From Patescibacteria group bacterium (GTDB lineage Bacteria > Patescibacteria > Paceibacteria > UBA6257 > 2-01-FULL-56-20), in assembly GCA_024654525.1 (NCBI GenBank), contig JANLHI010000021.1, forward strand, positions 10,154 through 74,153: a stretch of DNA of 64,000 nt. Reading direction: 5' to 3'. Below are positions 1 to 8,098 of the stretch, one piece after another. Made by a program: the position numbers and the translations under genes. Under the pieces are notes generated by a model. It was not told the origin of the DNA. It saw only the letters and a list, made by a program, of their open reading frames with translations, and made no database searches. Positions within the stretch are counted from its first letter, which is position 1. Each line of letters opens with the position of its first letter.

Positions 1-2284
1 GAGTAAGAGCCGGCGCATCATTAATACCATCACCAATCATTGCCACAATTTTTCCTTGATTTTGAAGCTCGCGTACTTTTTCCGACTTCTTATCGGGTAA
101 TATTTCGCTCATCACCTTGTCTATACCCACCTGTGTCGCAATAGCACGAGCGGTGCGGTCATTGTCTCCGGTAATCATCCAGACATCTATATTATTTTTC
201 TTGAGAGTTTGTATTGCTTCGATTGATTCTCTTTTTAATACATCAGCCACCGCAAGCGCCCCCTTGATTTTTTTATCAACTATAAGAATCATTACCGTCT
301 TGCCTTCATTTTCAAGACTACTGATATTGTCTTCGTAAGGAGAAATATCGAGACCAATATCTACAACCAAAGCTCGGTTTCCTAAATATGCCTCAACCCT
401 TTGATTTTGAATTTGCAAAAATCCCTTCAAACCCTTTCCGGAAATAGCCTTAAAATCTTCCAGCTTGTGAAGCTTAATCTTCTCTTTTATCACTTCATCC
501 GCGATTGCCTTATCAAGAGGATGTGATGATTTTTGATCAAGACTTGCGGCATACTGCAGTATAGCCTGCGCCAAAGGATGCTCCGACCTCTGCTCTAATG
601 AAGCGGCGAAGGTAAGAACTTCTACTTGGCGACCATTATTGAACGCGACAATATCGGTTAATTGTGGTTTTCCTTCCGTAAGCGTGCCTGTTTTGTCTAA
701 AACCACCGTGTCTATTTTATTGGCAATTTCAAGCGAAGTGGCATCTTTGATTAAAATACCTTTATTTGCCGCACTCCCCGAAGAAACCATAATAGCCATA
801 GGAGTTGCAAGACCGAGAGCGCAAGGACACGCAATTATCAAAACCGCTACAAAGTTTACAAGCGCGAAAGTAAATGCGGGGCCAAAAAAGAACCACGCGA
901 TAAAAGTAATAATTGCAATAACAAAGACCGCAGGAACAAAATACGAAGAAACGAGGTCTGCTAAACGCTGAATAGGCGCTTTGGAACCTTGAGCTTCTTC
1001 CACCATTTTAATTATTTGCGAGAGCACCGTTTCTTTTCCGACTTTGGTAGCTTGGAAAGTGAAAGTTCCAAATTTATTTATCGTACTGCCGATAACCGCG
1101 CCCCCAATCGTCTTATGCACAGGCATTGATTCTCCGGTTACCATTGATTCGTCAACTTCCGAATCCCCCTCGGTTATTTTCCCGTCAACAGGGATCCTCT
1201 CCCCCGGACGCACAATGATTAAATCCCCTACCACCACATCGGAAATCGATATCTCAACTTCTTTTTCCTCTCTTAATACTTTTGCGGTCTTAGGTTGTAA
1301 CCCAATAAGTTTTTTGATGGCTTCCGAAGCTCTTCCTTTCATCAACACTTCAAAATATTTTCCCAACAGAATCAAAACAATAATGATTGCCGAAGTATCA
1401 AAATAGACCGCCGGAGTTATTCCTTCTTTTATGAAAAAAGAGGGGAAAACAGTAACTACTACACTATAAAAATATGCAGCGAGTGTCCCCACGGCAACCA
1501 GAGTGTTCATATCGGCAGTCCGATATTTTACTACAAGTTTGAGTCCGCTATAAAACTGCCAACCGACCCAAAACTGCACCGGTGTGGTTAACACAAGAAG
1601 CACCCAATTATTGCCTAAAATTTTAGGAATGAAAGAGAATAAATCAGAGAAACTACCCAAAAATATAAACGCAGAAAGAATAGCGCCGATTACGAGTTTG
1701 CGTTTTAATATCTTTGCCTGATTTTCTCTTTCAAGTTTTTCCTTATCTATAACTTCTTCCTTGATGCCTTCTTCTTTGATTGGTGTGTAACCCGCATCAG
1801 TAATAACTTTTAAAATTTCACTGGTATTTATCAAAGATGAATCAAAAACCACCTTGGCTCGCTGGTTGGAAAAATCAACATCTGTATTTTTGATACCTGA
1901 TAACTTTTTTATGGCACCCTCCACAATCATGGCGCAATGAGGAGAATCCATACCTATTACTTTCATCGAAACCGTTTCAGTATTTCCATTTGCATCACCA
2001 AAACCACGATGAGGCGAATCAACGAGTATCTCTTCTTTTTTGTCGGTAGTCATATATGCGCCTTTTTCTTTCTCACTCACTTCAAGATGATACCCTACTG
2101 ATGCAACAATTTTTGCAAGTTCCGACTCGGAAATAACACTGTTATCAAATTCAATCAATGCGGATTCCGAAGCAAAATTAACCGAGGCTGAATGTACGCC
2201 TTCCGTTTTCAAAAGCACACGCTCGATTGTCGCAACACAACTTGCGCAATGCATTCCATTAATTGAGTATGTCTTTTTAATCAT
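1..2284 (-). CDS. copA: Copper-translocating P1B-type ATPase, C-terminus cut by the window edge
   Basis: This membrane pump hydrolyses ATP to export Cu(I). I translated 761 residues from ATG 2284; the reading frame runs off the left edge right after the GDGINDAPALT hinge motif, so about 100 C-terminal residues are missing. Two N-terminal HMA domains are visible: the first has the CASC metal site (C13, C16), while the second reads GMDSPHCAM and has lost one cysteine. The CPC transmembrane motif (CPCALGLATP), the phosphorylation loop DKTGT and the TGE loop (VTGES) are intact. The ATP-binding HP motif is unusual because it occurs twice in a row (SEHPL and SSHPL, residues 560-597). It is the last visible gene of the csoR-led operon, 62 bases after the previous stop. 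Confidence 0.95.
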   Translation of the reverse strand, partial: MIKKTYSINGMHCASCVATIERVLLKTEGVHSASVNFASESALIEFDNSVISESELAKIVASVGYHLEVSEKEKGAYMTTDKKEEILVDSPHRGFGDANGNTETVSMKVIGMDSPHCAMIVEGAIKKLSGIKNTDVDFSNQRAKVVFDSSLINTSEILKVITDAGYTPIKEEGIKEEVIDKEKLERENQAKILKRKLVIGAILSAFIFLGSFSDLFSFIPKILGNNWVLLVLTTPVQFWVGWQFYSGLKLVVKYRTADMNTLVAVGTLAAYFYSVVVTVFPSFFIKEGITPAVYFDTSAIIIVLILLGKYFEVLMKGRASEAIKKLIGLQPKTAKVLREEKEVEISISDVVVGDLIIVRPGERIPVDGKITEGDSEVDESMVTGESMPVHKTIGGAVIGSTINKFGTFTFQATKVGKETVLSQIIKMVEEAQGSKAPIQRLADLVSSYFVPAVFVIAIITFIAWFFFGPAFTFALVNFVAVLIIACPCALGLATPMAIMVSSGSAANKGILIKDATSLEIANKIDTVVLDKTGTLTEGKPQLTDIVAFNNGRQVEVLTFAASLEQRSEHPLAQAILQYAASLDQKSSHPLDKAIADEVIKEKIKLHKLEDFKAISGKGLKGFLQIQNQRVEAYLGNRALVVDIGLDISPYEDNISSLENEGKTVMILIVDKKIKGALAVADVLKRESIEAIQTLKKNNIDVWMITGDNDRTARAIATQVGIDKVMSEILPDKKSEKVRELQNQGKIVAMIGDGINDAPALT

Positions 2285-2346
2285 GGCTTTTCAGTATGGC
2301 TCTTTTTTACCTTAAATTCCACGTACACCGTACGCACTTTACACAT

Positions 2347-3264
2347 CTACACTCCGCACCCTCCTCCCCCTCCTCCTTGACCTTCCGGCACTTCAACCTG
2401 CGTGGCAACCGTTTGAAAACCGGAGATACTCGAATACTTTTCCCCCAGGATTTCTTTCGGATTTACGCGTTGAGGATCAATGTTTCGAGAGGTGAAATAT
2501 TGGGCAATCGTCGCATATTGTTCGGGAAACCAAAAAGCGTTTGTCGCAAGCGCTATGCGATACATTTCTCCTTCAGTAGCGCCCCCGGACGCCAGAAACT
2601 GCAACAACCCCAACATTGCCATACCATGATTACAATCGGGAAAGTACGTCGCATTATTGCAACATGGACGATATATATTTTTCGCCACATTCTCCACAAG
2701 CGTTTGATCCTCTTCGGTAAGCGCAAGAAATATATGCGCACTATAATGCGCCATTGCGTTACCGTGCGCGAGCGTCCACCCCCCTGTGGATGCAAACCGC
2801 TCCGCACCGCCATAACGAGGACTCATCATCGGTCCCTCTTCCAAAATCCGATTCTTATTGCCAAGTCCCAATGCCCAAAAAAGATTGAGGAGAATACTCG
2901 CATTTTTTTGATCTATTATCACATTCCCATTGTCCAAACCCGTAAGAAGTTTTTGTTCGCGCTCCGGTACGCCGCCCTGCACGGCGTAGATCGCTTCGAA
3001 TTGATTCTTATCAATTACTCCTGCCTCTATCATGCGCGCACCAAGATCACGCCACTTCACGGGAAGTGCAACAAGCTCTTCTTGTCCTGGACGGTTCTCA
3101 TCGGAAAGATTGGGAACATGTTTGCTTGTAATTACCGGCTGACTCTTCATTCCGGTTGTGTATATCCATGCACCCGCGAGCACCAAAGATGCAATCACAA
3201 TACTCACCGAAAGCGTAATAGTATTTCTTTCCTGTTGCGTATTCGCTTTGTTTTCTGATTCCAT
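2347..3264 (-). CDS. Membrane-anchored cysteine-rich protein of the copper operon, function unknown
   Basis: I do not recognise this 305-residue protein with certainty. It has a short polar N-terminus, one membrane segment (about residues 18-38, rich in V/I/A/L) and a long extracytoplasmic part. That part contains a Cys/His-rich patch (RPCCNNATYFPDCNHGMAML) faintly like the PCYCGC family, and it ends in a run of glycines followed by Cys-Gly-Val. I chose the ATG at 3264 because upstream in-frame ATGs lie inside the DUF302 gene. Its place between a DUF302 gene and copA suggests a role in copper handling outside the membrane, perhaps binding through the Cys tail. That is inference from context. 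Confidence 0.7.
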   Translation of the reverse strand: MESENKANTQQERNTITLSVSIVIASLVLAGAWIYTTGMKSQPVITSKHVPNLSDENRPGQEELVALPVKWRDLGARMIEAGVIDKNQFEAIYAVQGGVPEREQKLLTGLDNGNVIIDQKNASILLNLFWALGLGNKNRILEEGPMMSPRYGGAERFASTGGWTLAHGNAMAHYSAHIFLALTEEDQTLVENVAKNIYRPCCNNATYFPDCNHGMAMLGLLQFLASGGATEGEMYRIALATNAFWFPEQYATIAQYFTSRNIDPQRVNPKEILGEKYSSISGFQTVATQVEVPEGQGGGGGGCGV

Positions 3265-3274
3265 TGTATTGAAG

Positions 3275-3706
3275 TTAGCGACAACAACCGCCTGCACTCA
3301 CATCATCCGACTTTTCCGACACGACACGATCAATAGCTTTCTTCAACTTCTCTTCCGCAATACGTGCAATTTCTTTCAATGCAAAATTATCAATCATTTC
3401 CATCGCTACCGTGGGAAGAATTGTTGCCACCCGCACCGTACCTTTTTCCTCATACACAATGATATTGCACGGCAAAAATAATCCTATTTCCTTCTCCGCA
3501 ATAAGTGCATTGTATGCAAGTTGCGGGTTGCATGCACCGAGAATTACGTACCTATCAACATCAACATTTAATTTCTTTTTGAGTGTTGCACGCACATCAA
3601 CTTCGTGCAACACTCCGAAACCCTCACTCGCAAGCTCTTCTTTTATACGAGTAACCGCCTCTTCAAAAAGAATCTTTGCAACGCATGTATGACTGTATTT
3701 CATCAC
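3275..3706 (-). CDS. DUF302 domain protein
   Basis: The 143 residues cover a full DUF302 domain: residues about 20-115 carry the typical pattern VLHEVDVRATLKKKLNVD, then ILGACNPQLAYNAL and LPCNIIVYEE. The family is small, cytoplasmic or envelope-associated, of unknown biochemistry, and often found beside thiol-redox and metal genes. The protein ends in Gly-Gly-Cys-Cys-Arg, one of several Cys tails in this locus. It starts 2 bases after the stop of the SHOCT gene, so the two are probably translationally linked. A role in copper or thiol homeostasis is inferred from the csoR operon context. Confidence 0.85.
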   Translation of the reverse strand: MMKYSHTCVAKILFEEAVTRIKEELASEGFGVLHEVDVRATLKKKLNVDVDRYVILGACNPQLAYNALIAEKEIGLFLPCNIIVYEEKGTVRVATILPTVAMEMIDNFALKEIARIAEEKLKKAIDRVVSEKSDDVSAGGCCR

Positions 3707-3708
3707 TG

Positions 3709-4398
3709 TTATGCAAGTAAATCTTTCTTCTTTTCCTCGAACTCTTTCCTGTCAATTTCTCCTTTTGCGTAACGCTCTTTTACTATCTCAAGCGCCAATC
3801 CTTTGCGATGCACATTACTTCCCGAAACACTTGTCGCCCATCGCACAATCATAACGATGCCTGCAATGATAAGCGCCCAAAAAAGAAACATTACAATCCA
3901 CCCCGATGTCCCCATATGCCCAAAACCATATCCATATCCCATCATGTTATATACCGGATATCCCCACGGAGCCGACCCTACTCCGTTTTTTACTGTCTTT
4001 ACGTTTTCAAGAGAATTAGATGCATTTCCTCCCCATAAACCCATCATTCCGTATCCATCACTTCCTTCATATACCGCATCGGGATTACACCCAGAAAACC
4101 GCTCTCCCATCGTCTCATGCATTGCTCGAAGCCCTTCTGCACCAGCTCTATCCCTTACCGATTGATCCATCGCTTCATGCGCATTTCCCATCATTCCATC
4201 CATGAAATACTCACCCAGATTCTCAAAATCCTCATCCCGAAAATTCGCACACTGCGTTTTTCCAGATTGCAATTCCTTCCATAAACTCTGTCCCGCAACA
4301 ACCGTCGCATCTTCCCCGACGGCTTGCACAGAAATTCCCGCTACCATAACCGCCACTGCAAACATCATAACCCATACCATTCCCTGAAATCGTTTCAT
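3709..4398 (-). CDS. SHOCT-domain membrane protein, Met/His-rich
   Basis: The 229-residue protein begins with a signal sequence (residues about 5-27). An acidic, Met- and His-rich extracytoplasmic region follows (DGMMGNAHEAMDQ, RAMHETMGERFSGC, MMGYGYGFGHM), then one transmembrane helix (about 165-187) and a C-terminal SHOCT helix pair (LEIVKERYAKGEIDRKEFEEKKKDLL). SHOCT is a short C-terminal domain common in multi-domain bacterial membrane proteins. Met/His clusters are typical Cu(I)/Cu(II) ligands, which fits its position directly after csoR. A periplasmic-side copper binder or sensor is the likely role, but this has not been shown for the family. Confidence 0.8.
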   Translation of the reverse strand: MKRFQGMVWVMMFAVAVMVAGISVQAVGEDATVVAGQSLWKELQSGKTQCANFRDEDFENLGEYFMDGMMGNAHEAMDQSVRDRAGAEGLRAMHETMGERFSGCNPDAVYEGSDGYGMMGLWGGNASNSLENVKTVKNGVGSAPWGYPVYNMMGYGYGFGHMGTSGWIVMFLFWALIIAGIVMIVRWATSVSGSNVHRKGLALEIVKERYAKGEIDRKEFEEKKKDLLA

Positions 4399-4411
4399 TG
4401 TAATATTGCAA

Positions 4412-4681
4412 TTATGTTTTCTTTGAAAATTTGTAGACCTTGAGTATTTCTTTCACCGCCATATCTCCTTTCCCTCCCTTCATCTGTTTTGTAGCGCACG
4501 TAGAGAGATGATTCTCCAAAAGCACATCTTCAACCCCGGAAAGTGCCTGCTTTGCCGCGGATGATTGTGTAATTACATCAATACAATACTCATTTTGCTC
4601 AATCATCCGCTCAATTCCAGAAATCTGACCCTTCACTATCCGAAGTCGCCGTAACACGCTTTTCTTCATTGATTTTTCCAT
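4412..4681 (-). CDS. csoR: CsoR-type copper-sensing repressor
   Basis: This is an all-helical DUF156/CsoR-RcnR family repressor that releases its operator when Cu(I) binds. Ligand residues C33, H58 and C62 have the C-x24-H-x3-C spacing of Mycobacterium CsoR. The fingerprints RLRIVKGQISGIERMI and YCIDVITQ are also present. I start the gene at ATG 4681 (89 residues). A longer in-frame ORF begins at 4717, but it would be encoded across the -10 box and operator. The predicted transcription start falls on or next to this ATG, so translation is either leaderless or uses the ATG four codons later (4669). It heads the copper operon and should repress it. Confidence 0.93.
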   Translation of the reverse strand: MEKSMKKSVLRRLRIVKGQISGIERMIEQNEYCIDVITQSSAAKQALSGVEDVLLENHLSTCATKQMKGGKGDMAVKEILKVYKFSKKT

Positions 4682-4687
4682 TCTTCT

Positions 4688-4717
4688 ATTATACCCCCTA
4701 GGGGTATACATAGTCAA
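4688..4717 (-). promoter_or_regulatory. csoR operon promoter with embedded CsoR operator
   Basis: On the minus strand there is a -35 TTGACT (4717-4712), an 18-base spacer and a perfect -10 TATAAT (4693-4688). The interrupted palindrome TATACCCC-N3-GGGGTATA (4690-4708) fills most of the spacer and overlaps the -10 box. It has the AT-flanked G/C tract form known for CsoR operators. Binding there would block RNA polymerase directly, so the csoR-copA operon should be self-repressed and induced by copper. Confidence 0.88.
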
Positions 4718-4744
4718 GAATAAAAGCTATCCACAAACCGAATG

Positions 4745-5110
4745 CTACGGAAGTGCACACCCGCTCCGTTCCGAAAGCTTCTGTAACCCCTGCTCGCCCA
4801 CCAATCTTTCCCCATCACCGGTAATCCATGTGGGATATTCCTCTATTTTTTGTGCGACGCATTTTTCCGGCTCTGTGGGGCATTCTACATACGACACGTA
4901 TTGGAACGAATCGCCGAATGCCCGTTTCTCATTCTGACAATGAGAACACCACTCCGCGCCATACATTACAAATTTCTTGTCCGCAAGGCATTGCGAAAAT
5001 GCATCGTATGTCCCGTTTGCAGGCAAAGGGTCGTAAAGTAACCACCATAAACCTCCCGCAACCACTCCTACGAATACAAGCCCCAAAATCGTTTGCTTAC
5101 TCGTTCCCAT
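4745..5110 (-). CDS. Membrane-anchored thioredoxin-like protein (VKOR-associated Trx type)
   Basis: The 121-residue protein has an N-terminal membrane anchor (residues 7-25) and a small thioredoxin fold facing outward. The active site is WCSHC (C55, C58), followed by the VEC strand, YPTW cis-proline segment and a terminal Gly-Cys. Extra cysteines are C41, C77, C84 and C118. The pattern matches the Trx domain that is fused to VKOR in cyanobacteria and other bacteria, but here it stands alone. A paralogue sits at 8099-8485. It is the last gene of the DUF1573-ccdA group and could pass disulfides to or from secreted proteins. Confidence 0.85.
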   Translation of the reverse strand: MGTSKQTILGLVFVGVVAGGLWWLLYDPLPANGTYDAFSQCLADKKFVMYGAEWCSHCQNEKRAFGDSFQYVSYVECPTEPEKCVAQKIEEYPTWITGDGERLVGEQGLQKLSERSGCALP

Positions 5111-5139
5111 AGTGAAGAAAAAATATGGTTTTGTTCATG

Positions 5140-5649
5140 CTACTCGTCACAACAATCAACTAATTTATCCACAATATCGCTGAAGGTCCACGCTTTGCCC
5201 CGAGCAGATTCTTCTTTCGTAATTTCTTTAAACCTCGACGCATCAATGAGTTTTAATCGTAACGCCCAGAACATCGAATATGTTTTGTATGCGCGATCGA
5301 ACATTTCTTTCGCATCTGTTTTTTTACCGTCGCCATTTAACTTTGTCCCCACTTCCATAAGGCGCATCGTGACAGCCAAAAGATGCTTCGTAATACACCA
5401 CGTTTCCCCCTCGTGACGCGGCACCATTTTTCCTAAAAGTTCTTTTCTCATTTCCCGTATTTCTCCAAGCAATGTGAGGTATTCAGGCTTCTGCGTTTTT
5501 GCGTTTGTGAAAAACATATGCTCTTCCAAACTTATGAGATTCATCACTGCAATGCTTAAGTCTTCTTCCGTTGAGAGATCCACCGTTCCTGAAGATTTAA
5601 GTTTTTCAATTTTTTTTATCAATTCCTCAAAATTTTCTTGTATTTCCAT
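5140..5649 (-). CDS. Conserved-looking helical protein, unknown function
   Basis: I do not recognise this 169-residue protein. It is predicted soluble and mostly helical, with charged N-terminal helices (ENFEELIKKIEKLKSS), a four-helix-like middle part rich in E, K, L and M, and a C-terminal Asp-Cys-Cys-Asp-Glu. There is no signal peptide. It lies between ccdA and a thioredoxin-like gene on the same strand. The terminal Cys pair repeats a feature of the neighbouring DUF302 gene, which points to a metal- or thiol-linked role. That is only inference. Confidence 0.65.
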   Translation of the reverse strand: MEIQENFEELIKKIEKLKSSGTVDLSTEEDLSIAVMNLISLEEHMFFTNAKTQKPEYLTLLGEIREMRKELLGKMVPRHEGETWCITKHLLAVTMRLMEVGTKLNGDGKKTDAKEMFDRAYKTYSMFWALRLKLIDASRFKEITKEESARGKAWTFSDIVDKLVDCCDE

Positions 5650-5739
5650 GGTGGTAAGTATAAGTCACACTCATACGCAACGTACTATCTCCGTCTTACG
5701 GATAGTTGGGGGAGTGAACCATTCTTCTTGTGTCATAGT

Positions 5740-6522
5740 CTAAAGAATAAAGATTATTACGCCAAGAAGGATCGCGCCAACTCCTCCCCATATCCTCATA
5801 GTACCCGTTTCTCGTTTTTTCCACTGCTGTATACGCTCGAGAACTCCCGCATCGCTCCCTAATGCAAGGATGAAGATCAGCGGAAGAATAAAGACGAGAT
5901 TATAGAGTACAAGATACCCCATGCCACTCGCGTAGTTTTGTCCATCGTGTAAAAGCCCCAAAATAAGCAGGTAAGGTCCTCCGGTGCACGGAAACTCACA
6001 GAGTCCTACAAGTCCCCCCAAAAGAAACACCGCGGGAAGAGACGCCTTTTCCATCAACGAAGCCATCGGCTTATGAGAAATACTGGGAATTTTAAGCTTG
6101 ATTGGAAACGATGGGAAGAAATGATTAATGAGACTCAAGAGTCCCGCCGCTATCATGAGGGACGCCGCGAGTTTTGCCATAAAATGGGGCGTGTTAAAGA
6201 GATGAAGCGCTTGGAGAAGTCCCACTCCTATCAAGAGATACGCCATAAACACGCCGAGAATATAGAATCCTCCTATTGTAAGAATTCGCGCGCGTTCTTT
6301 TTGAATACTCACCAAAAATGCAATGGTAAGAATTAATACCGAGAACGCACAGGGGTTGATACTATCCAATACCGCCGCAACAAGCACAAGAGGCAAAAGC
6401 CATTTTCCTCCTTGCGATATATTCCACAATGCATCCGTTCCAAGATTCCCTGTCTTAATAATCAGCGCTCCACCGACAAGTACCACTACCACTCCTAACA
6501 CGATCCAAAATCGTTTTGACAT
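5740..6522 (-). CDS. ccdA: CcdA/DsbD-type transmembrane electron carrier
   Basis: The 260-residue integral membrane protein moves reducing equivalents from cytoplasmic thioredoxin to the outer face of the membrane. It has an extra N-terminal membrane segment (residues 5-22) and then the DsbD beta-like core. The two redox cysteines lie in NPCAFSVLILT (C58) and CEFPCTGGPY. The latter carries two cysteines, so one may be extra. It starts 7 bases after the DUF1573 stop. With the Trx-like proteins it would form the reducing arm that opposes DsbB. Confidence 0.9.
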   Translation of the reverse strand: MSKRFWIVLGVVVVLVGGALIIKTGNLGTDALWNISQGGKWLLPLVLVAAVLDSINPCAFSVLILTIAFLVSIQKERARILTIGGFYILGVFMAYLLIGVGLLQALHLFNTPHFMAKLAASLMIAAGLLSLINHFFPSFPIKLKIPSISHKPMASLMEKASLPAVFLLGGLVGLCEFPCTGGPYLLILGLLHDGQNYASGMGYLVLYNLVFILPLIFILALGSDAGVLERIQQWKKRETGTMRIWGGVGAILLGVIIFIL

Positions 6523-6529
6523 AAGGGCA

Positions 6530-7033
6530 TTATGGAATCACTTCCGCAGAAAAAGTAAGTTCAAGCGGTTTTCCAGAATCCGTGGCGACATATACTCCAC
6601 GGTTTACACTTCCCAAACCCGCAGGTCCATGCGCGGCGGGATCGAACACCGCCTCCACCACCGCCTCTTCTCCCGGCTCAATCGGAATATTAATGCGTGG
6701 TAAAAATCCGTGTCCGCGCATACCGAATGGTCCCGCATCACCGCCGGAAGCTCGTATTTGCGCCGTAGTACACATACACGATGTGTAGAGCTGTGTCACA
6801 CGCACTGCCTCATCACCGGTATTACGCACGGTAAACGCATGACTCACTTTTCCCGCTCCCATGGATATTGGGCCAAATGCGTATAAGCTTTCATCGGGCA
6901 CAAGAAGCGAAGGAACCTGTGACACCTGCACCGGTACTGTATCTTGCGAGCGCCAACTCCCTACCACTACAATACCTCCCACTATCACCATCACCGATAC
7001 AATTCCTAAAAAAATATTATTTGTGTTTTTCAT
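6530..7033 (-). CDS. DUF1573 domain protein, membrane-anchored
   Basis: There is an N-terminal anchor (residues about 6-25) and an Ig-like DUF1573 domain. The domain begins with FGPISMGAGKVSHAFTVRNTG and includes the typical cysteine stretch TSCMCTTA, then a beta-rich end (PIEPGEEAVVEAVFDP). I chose ATG 7033; an in-frame start lies 12 bases upstream. The family is extracytoplasmic and of unknown activity. It leads the ccdA transcript, directly downstream of a strong terminator, so a promoter should lie in the few dozen bases in between, though I found no convincing hexamers. Confidence 0.85.
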   Translation of the reverse strand: MKNTNNIFLGIVSVMVIVGGIVVVGSWRSQDTVPVQVSQVPSLLVPDESLYAFGPISMGAGKVSHAFTVRNTGDEAVRVTQLYTSCMCTTAQIRASGGDAGPFGMRGHGFLPRINIPIEPGEEAVVEAVFDPAAHGPAGLGSVNRGVYVATDSGKPLELTFSAEVIP

Positions 7034-7054
7034 GAATACACGCAAAATTCACTA

Positions 7055-7105
7055 CAAAAAAACGAGCGTGGTTGCGTTGCGACTACAACGTAACTACGCT
7101 TGCCG
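7055..7105. terminator. Bidirectional intrinsic terminator
   Basis: A stem of about 14 pairs with two mismatches (7066-7079 with 7086-7099) and a 6-base loop has T-runs on both sides. On the minus strand it is followed by TCG and seven T; on the plus strand by TTGCCG and six T. It lies between the 132-residue membrane protein and the DUF1573 gene and splits the redox block into two transcripts. Confidence 0.85.
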
Positions 7106-7109
7106 TTTT

Positions 7110-7508
7110 TTATATGAGAGAAGGAATGCGCCTTTCACGAAGTGCGAGCCAACGATAAAAACGTACCGCATGCGGTCTGTCGCCGCGTGATGCATCTGTG
7201 GTACGGTACCCGGAATCAAAAAAGGAAAAAATCGACGCACTACCGGACCATGCTATGCTAAAAACCACGGCAAGAAGCATTAACAATCCAATCCATCCGA
7301 TAACATGTATCGTGGAAAAACTCTTGAGAATGTTCAAATGGAATGTCGCCATCCCGACAGATCCCACCGCTTCGGGACATATTGTCCCTCCTGTCGCGGT
7401 TTCCACAAGACACTTTCCGTATCCATCATGGTTCACCATCGCAAGCGCGCCGAACACCGCCATACCAAGAAACGCGCTAATCACGATAATCCCCAAAATC
7501 CTTTTCAT
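7110..7508 (-). CDS. Small membrane protein downstream of dsbB, unknown
   Basis: The 132 residues hold two membrane segments (about 3-22 and 65-90) around an outward loop with two cysteines (YGKCLVETATGGTICPEAVG) and a basic C-terminal tail. I do not know the family. I start it at ATG 7508 (MKRILGIIVISAFLG), because the longer ORF upstream runs back into dsbB. It is the last gene before the terminator at 7055-7105. The paired cysteines between membrane segments and the dsbB context suggest a redox-linked envelope function. Confidence 0.7.
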   Translation of the reverse strand: MKRILGIIVISAFLGMAVFGALAMVNHDGYGKCLVETATGGTICPEAVGSVGMATFHLNILKSFSTIHVIGWIGLLMLLAVVFSIAWSGSASIFSFFDSGYRTTDASRGDRPHAVRFYRWLALRERRIPSLI

Positions 7509-7558
7509 ATACAGTGATTGTATACCTCCGACTATCCGTTCGCAACTGTGAACTATAT

Positions 7559-8095
7559 CTAATCCTCTTTTCTCATGCGCGCCATAACAAGAGAAACGAT
7601 GATTAACGCAAATGCGCTCACTGCCATCATCGGTATCGTAATATACCCGTACTGAAGAACAAAACGTTGAGAACACGCCGCAGAGTATCCCACTGCCGAA
7701 CACGGAACGGCAGGCGCCACACCCACTTGAAGCAAGTAATGATATGCGGCAATAATGCCTCCGATAACCGCGAGGGAAAGAGAATAATCAAGAATTGCTT
7801 TTTCTTTTTTGAAAAGCGCGATTCCCAGCAATATAACTTGCGGATACATGAAAATTCTTTGGAACCAACATAATTTACATGGCTCGTATCCGATAATATC
7901 GGAATACGTGAGACTGCCAAGTGTCGCGATAACCGCCGCGGAAAATGCGATCCAAAGCGCTTTTTTCTTCACCACCGTGCGAAGCCATGGAAACGCACCG
8001 GGAAAAAGCATTTCTGCGACAATAAGCACCACCGCAATATCGGCGGCAATCGTCAAAATGCCGAGTATTTGATTCACGCCATATGTTAATGTCAT
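7559..8095 (-). CDS. dsbB: Disulfide bond formation protein B
   Basis: DsbB reoxidises a thiol oxidase outside the membrane and passes the electrons to quinone. The 178-residue protein has four-plus membrane helices. The first periplasmic loop carries CKLCWFQRIFMYPQ (C73, C76) and the second PCSAVGYSAAC (C132, C141), the two redox pairs of the family. It starts 3 bases after the stop of the Trx-like gene at 8099-8485, so that protein is its likely partner in place of DsbA. Confidence 0.93.
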   Translation of the reverse strand: MTLTYGVNQILGILTIAADIAVVLIVAEMLFPGAFPWLRTVVKKKALWIAFSAAVIATLGSLTYSDIIGYEPCKLCWFQRIFMYPQVILLGIALFKKEKAILDYSLSLAVIGGIIAAYHYLLQVGVAPAVPCSAVGYSAACSQRFVLQYGYITIPMMAVSAFALIIVSLVMARMRKED

Positions 8096-8098
8096 GAT

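Noticed and set aside
2296..3258. A 320-codon plus-strand frame over the Cys-rich copper-operon protein
   Set aside because: Composition is unlike a normal protein, it is opposite a gene that fits the csoR operon spacing, and it begins within the copA-side spacer.
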